This document shows positions 6,514-8,792 of a stretch of DNA of 8,792 nucleotides, one piece after another. Each line of letters begins with the position of its first letter. The stretch's first letter is position 1. Origin of the DNA: Paracoccaceae bacterium (GTDB lineage Bacteria > Pseudomonadota > Alphaproteobacteria > Rhodobacterales > Rhodobacteraceae). The stretch is from positions 1 to 8,792 of the forward strand of contig SKOX01000446.1 in assembly GCA_007119835.1 (NCBI GenBank). The letters run 5' to 3'. The notes below the pieces were generated by a model. It ran no database searches. It was not told the DNA's origin and was given only the letters and a program-made list of their open reading frames with translations. Made by a program: the position numbers and the translations under genes.

Positions 6514-7244
6514 AGCTGAGACCTGTAGCACAGGCCCTCCGTGTTGACGCGCGACACCCTGCGTTCGATCGGAGCCCCCTGCCAGTCCCGCGCGACGCGC
6601 AGGACGCGCAGGATCGGGGCCCCGACCGGAACGGTCAAGTGCCGTGCCGTCTCGATGTCGGCGGCGACGGCCTCGAGACGCTCCTCCGCCGTCGTAACCG
6701 TCGCCCCGAAGCTCTTCTGGTAGAGGTGGTAGAGCGTGTTCGGCAGCACCTCCGGCTCCGTCGCGAGCCGCCCGAAGCGCGCGGCGTCGAGCGATATGCT
6801 TTCGAAGATCGTCACGCGCCCCTCGATTTCGCGCACGCGGGTGACATGCACGACCTCCGCGCCTGCCGCTAGCCGCAGGTCCTGTGCCTCCTCCGGTGCC
6901 GCGAGCCGCCGCTCGCGGGAGAGCGCGCGGGACACCGGCAGCAGCCTCGTGCCGTCATGACGCTGGAGCGTGAAGAACCGGAAGAGTGAGCGGTCTGCTT
7001 CGTGAGTCGCGACGGCGGTGCCCTTGCCCTGCTGCCGGATCAGGATGCCCTCGCCCGCCAGCGCGTTCAGCGCCGTGCGCACCGTGCCCACCGCGACGCC
7101 GTAGTCGCTCGCAAGCCGCGCCTCGCTCGGCAGGTAGGTCCCCGGCGGCCACTCGCCCGCCTCTATCCGCTCCAGCAGCAGGAGTCGGATCTGCTCGTGG
7201 AGCGGCTGCGCGACCGGACGCCTGATCTTCCCGCCTTCCCGCAC
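6510..7244 (-). CDS. GntR-family transcriptional regulator, HutC subfamily (UTRA domain)
   Basis: A 244-residue DNA-binding regulator. N-terminal winged helix-turn-helix, about residues 10-78, shows the GntR pattern: QPLHEQIRLLLLERI, then G-x-x-LPSEARLASDYGV, recognition helix AVGTVRTALNALAGEG, and the wing ILIRQQGKGTAV. The C-terminal UTRA ligand-sensing domain runs from about 95 to 240, with VHVTRVREIEGRVTIFES as its core and the tail IERRVSRVNTEGLCYRSQL. Start GTG at 7244 is chosen because GGGAG sits 5 bases upstream. The GTG pair at 7259/7256 would add 5 residues and lacks a ribosome site. It lies directly upstream of tctC on the same strand and divergent from the dehydrogenase pair, so it probably controls both units in response to the imported acid (inference). 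HutC-type proteins are usually repressors released by their pathway ligand. Confidence 0.92.
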   Translation of the reverse strand: MREGGKIRRPVAQPLHEQIRLLLLERIEAGEWPPGTYLPSEARLASDYGVAVGTVRTALNALAGEGILIRQQGKGTAVATHEADRSLFRFFTLQRHDGTRLLPVSRALSRERRLAAPEEAQDLRLAAGAEVVHVTRVREIEGRVTIFESISLDAARFGRLATEPEVLPNTLYHLYQKSFGATVTTAEERLEAVAADIETARHLTVPVGAPILRVLRVARDWQGAPIERRVSRVNTEGLCYRSQL

Positions 7245-7283
7245 CGTCGCTCCCACCACCGATCGGGGCTTGACCGCCCCTCA

Positions 7284-7311
7284 ATCCTATGAAGGATAAA
7301 CTACATAGCAA
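7284..7311 (-). promoter_or_regulatory. Candidate gntR operon promoter (-35 TTGCTA, 16-base spacer, -10 TAGGAT)
   Basis: On the minus strand TTGCTA (7306-7311) and TAGGAT (7284-7289) are separated by 16 bases, each matching 4 of 6 sigma-70 consensus positions. The predicted start of transcription is about 30 bases upstream of the gntR start codon. This is the only AT-rich patch between the divergent units. Prediction by eye. Confidence 0.35.
7287..7308. promoter_or_regulatory. Palindrome CTATG-N12-CATAG, candidate GntR-family operator
   Basis: Perfect five-base arms, CTATG (7287-7291) and CATAG (7304-7308), spaced by 12 bases. The palindrome lies between gntR and the divergent dehydrogenase gene and falls inside the candidate gntR promoter. 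Binding of a dimeric regulator here would block the regulator operon and possibly the divergent one. The arms do not match the usual HutC-type GTATAC-like core exactly, so the site is tentative. Confidence 0.4.
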
Positions 7312-7375
7312 TCATGGCTCAAGAGCAAATGCCAGGCGAGCGATCACGGCGCCGCCAACGTGCATAGGGGGAAGC

Positions 7376-8305
7376 GTGACGGACATCGTCGTCTCGGAAT
7401 TCATGGACCAGGCGGCCATCGACTGGCTGAAGGCGCGCTTCGCCGTCGCCTACGAGCCCGGTCTGGTCGACGACCGCGACCGGCTCCTCGCCGCCGGGCC
7501 TGGCGCCCGTGGCCTGATCGTGCGCAACCGCACCCAGGTCGATCAGGCTCTCCTCGCCGCCTTCCCCGATCTTCGTGCGGTCGGCCGCCTCGGCGTCGGG
7601 CTCGACAACATCGACACCGGCGCCTGCCGCGACCGCGGCATCGCCGTCCTGCCCGCCAACGGGGGCAACACGGTCTCTGTCGCCGAGTACGTGATCGCCG
7701 CCGTGCTCATCCTTCGCCGCGGCGCCTACCATGCGAGCGACGCCGTCCTCGCCGGCGACTGGCCGCGCCAGCGGCTGATCGGCGGCGAGGTCTCCGGCGC
7801 CACCCTCGGCCTCGTCGGCTACGGCGCAATCGCCCGCGCCACTGCCGAGCGCGCCCGCGCGCTTGGCATGGTGATCGCTGCCCACGATCCGTTTCTGTCC
7901 GCGGGTGACCCCGCCTGGGCCGGCGCCACCCGCCATGACAGCCTCGACACCCTGCTCGCGGAGGCCGACGCCGTCAGCCTGCACGTCCCCCTGACGCCGC
8001 AGACCCGCGCCCTGATCGACGCAGGCCGCCTCGCCCGGATGCGGCCCGGCGCCATCCTCGTCAACACCGCCCGCGGCGGCGTCGTCGATGAGACGGCACT
8101 CGCCGACGCCCTGCGGGCCGGGCGCCTCGGCGGCGCGGCCATTGACGTCTTCGCCGAGGAGCCCCTGCAAGCCGGCTCAACCCTCGCCGGCGCGCCGAAC
8201 CTGATCGCGACGCCCCACATTGCCGGCGTCACCCGCGATAGCAACGACCGCATCAGCCGGATGACGGCCGAGAACGTCGCCCATGCGCTTGGAGCCGTGA
8301 TATGA
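7376..8305 (+). CDS. D-isomer-specific 2-hydroxyacid dehydrogenase, SlcC-like ((S)-sulfolactate dehydrogenase-like)
   Basis: A 309-residue cytoplasmic NAD(P)-dependent dehydrogenase of the D-2-hydroxyacid/3-phosphoglycerate dehydrogenase family. Substrate domain about residues 1-98 with GRLGVGLDNID (70-80) and GGNTVSVAEYV (96-106); Rossmann domain with LGLVGYGAIA (144-153; third glycine replaced by A) and D171 in AHDPF, which favours NAD. Catalytic triad is R233 (NTARGG), E262 (FAEEP) and H281 (TPHIAG). The N-terminus, TDIVVSEFMD, and the length resemble SlcC, the (S)-sulfolactate dehydrogenase of Chromohalobacter; this is from memory. GTG at 7376 is chosen over ATG 7289 because AGGGGG (7366-7371) precedes it and the upstream codons are not family-like. 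It overlaps the next gene by ATGA. Substrate could be a hydroxy-sulfonate, tartrate or another 2-hydroxy acid; this is not decided by sequence. Confidence 0.9.
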   Translation: MTDIVVSEFMDQAAIDWLKARFAVAYEPGLVDDRDRLLAAGPGARGLIVRNRTQVDQALLAAFPDLRAVGRLGVGLDNIDTGACRDRGIAVLPANGGNTVSVAEYVIAAVLILRRGAYHASDAVLAGDWPRQRLIGGEVSGATLGLVGYGAIARATAERARALGMVIAAHDPFLSAGDPAWAGATRHDSLDTLLAEADAVSLHVPLTPQTRALIDAGRLARMRPGAILVNTARGGVVDETALADALRAGRLGGAAIDVFAEEPLQAGSTLAGAPNLIATPHIAGVTRDSNDRISRMTAENVAHALGAVI

Positions 8306-8792
8306 TCCGCGTCCCGCTGCAGGAAGCCGAGGCCCTCGCCACCGCCGCCATGATCGCCCACGGCTTCGACGCGAGCACGGCGCGCCCCGCCGTCGCCGCC
8401 CTTATCATGGCCGAGCGAGACGGCCTCGCCTCGCACGGCCTCGCCCGCCTGCCCTTCTACCTTGCTCAGGCGCGCGCCGGAAAGGTCGTCGCAGCGGCCA
8501 TTCCCACCGTCGAGACTGACGGCGCCGTCGTCCGGGTAGACGCCCACCACGGCCTCGCCTTCGCCGCGGTCGACCGCGGCCTACAGGCTGGAACCGCCAC
8601 TGCCCGCGACCTCGGCCTCGCCGCCGTCGCCGTCGGCCGCTCGCACCATTTCGGCGTCGCCGGCCACCCGGTCGAGCGGCTGGCGCGAGACGGGCTGATC
8701 GGTCTCGCCTTCGCCAATACCCCCGCCGCAATGGCTCCGTGGGGCGGAAAACGCGCACTGATGGGCACCAACCCGATCGCCTTCGCAGCACC
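8302..8792 (+). CDS. Ldh2/MDH2-family malate/L-lactate/(R)-sulfolactate-type dehydrogenase, ComC-like, 3'-truncated by window
   Basis: The first 163 codons of a roughly 330-350 residue oxidoreductase of the PF02615 family (malate/lactate dehydrogenase of the YlbC/AllD/YiaK/ComC type), whose fold is unrelated to Rossmann dehydrogenases. Landmarks are the N-terminal helix MIRVPLQEAEALA, ERDGLASHGLARLPFY (38-53) with H45 corresponding to the family's catalytic histidine, the SHHFGVAG motif (114-121), and GLAFANTPAAMAPWGGKRA with GTNPIAFA at the end. The ATG at 8302 overlaps the preceding TGA, implying translational coupling. Members reduce or oxidise 2-oxo/2-hydroxy acids with NAD(P); ComC acts on (R)-sulfolactate. 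Paired with the SlcC-like gene it would provide the opposite stereochemistry (inference). The C-terminal half and following genes are beyond the window. Confidence 0.88.
   Translation, partial: MIRVPLQEAEALATAAMIAHGFDASTARPAVAALIMAERDGLASHGLARLPFYLAQARAGKVVAAAIPTVETDGAVVRVDAHHGLAFAAVDRGLQAGTATARDLGLAAVAVGRSHHFGVAGHPVERLARDGLIGLAFANTPAAMAPWGGKRALMGTNPIAFAA

Noticed and set aside
5451..6515. Plus-strand 354-codon ORF opposite tctC
   Set aside because: Antisense shadow of the receptor gene, which has a signal peptide, family motifs and a good ribosome site on the minus strand.
7270..7300. TTGACC (7270-7275) with GATAAA (7295-7300) as plus-strand promoter for the dehydrogenase pair
   Set aside because: The spacer is 19 bases and the -10 match is poor. 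A promoter for this unit must exist nearby, but this assignment is not supported well enough to list.
7289..7375. N-terminal extension of the SlcC-like gene from ATG 7289
   Set aside because: The 29 extra residues do not resemble the family, the ATG falls inside the candidate operator, and GTG 7376 has a strong ribosome site.
7319..8170. Minus-strand 283-codon ORF opposite the SlcC-like dehydrogenase
   Set aside because: Gly/Ala/Asp-rich shadow; the plus strand carries an intact catalytic triad and nucleotide-binding motif.

Overview
The window is high-GC, densely packed DNA whose gene types (TctABC-type transport with a HutC-like GntR regulator, a NitT/TauT-type ABC receptor, a TarD-like enolase-superfamily enzyme) fit a metabolically versatile proteobacterium, most likely an alphaproteobacterium (rhizobial, rhodobacteral or rhodospirillal). 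This placement is inferred from gene content and family resemblance; no marker gene is present. There is no rRNA, tRNA, CRISPR array, transposase or other clear mobile element.

Left part (1-2001, plus strand): the C-terminal part of an ABC transporter substrate-binding protein of the nitrate/sulfonate/taurine class. A roughly 260-base gap with no convincing gene follows, then a YeiH-family (UPF0324) membrane protein of the putative sulfate/sulfite exporter group. Together they look like the end of an organosulfonate uptake and sulfur-anion export module. A 203-base convergent gap (2002-2204) separates it from the next block.

Middle part (2205 to about 7259, minus strand): read in transcription order this is a five-gene catabolic operon: a GntR/UTRA regulator, the periplasmic receptor tctC, the large permease tctA, the small permease tctB, and a D(-)-tartrate dehydratase (tarD) with all the catalytic residues expected for that enzyme. 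A strong GC-rich hairpin lies between tctC and tctA. The tctB start overlaps the tctA stop.

Right part (7376-8792, plus strand, divergent): a D-isomer-specific 2-hydroxyacid dehydrogenase resembling (S)-sulfolactate dehydrogenase SlcC. It overlaps by 4 bases (ATGA) an Ldh2/MDH2-family dehydrogenase resembling ComC, which is cut by the window end. The divergent intergenic region holds a CTATG-N12-CATAG palindrome lying inside a candidate promoter for the regulator gene.

How it may work: the TctABC system imports a hydroxy-dicarboxylate. TarD converts D-tartrate to oxaloacetate. Two dehydrogenases from unrelated folds, probably of opposite stereochemistry, could act as a two-step racemase through a shared 2-oxo acid. 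The same SlcC/ComC/TctABC combination is known from sulfolactate degradation, so the substrate could be tartrate stereoisomers, a sulfonated hydroxy acid, or both. The SlcC/ComC pair joined to TarD is the most unusual feature of the window.
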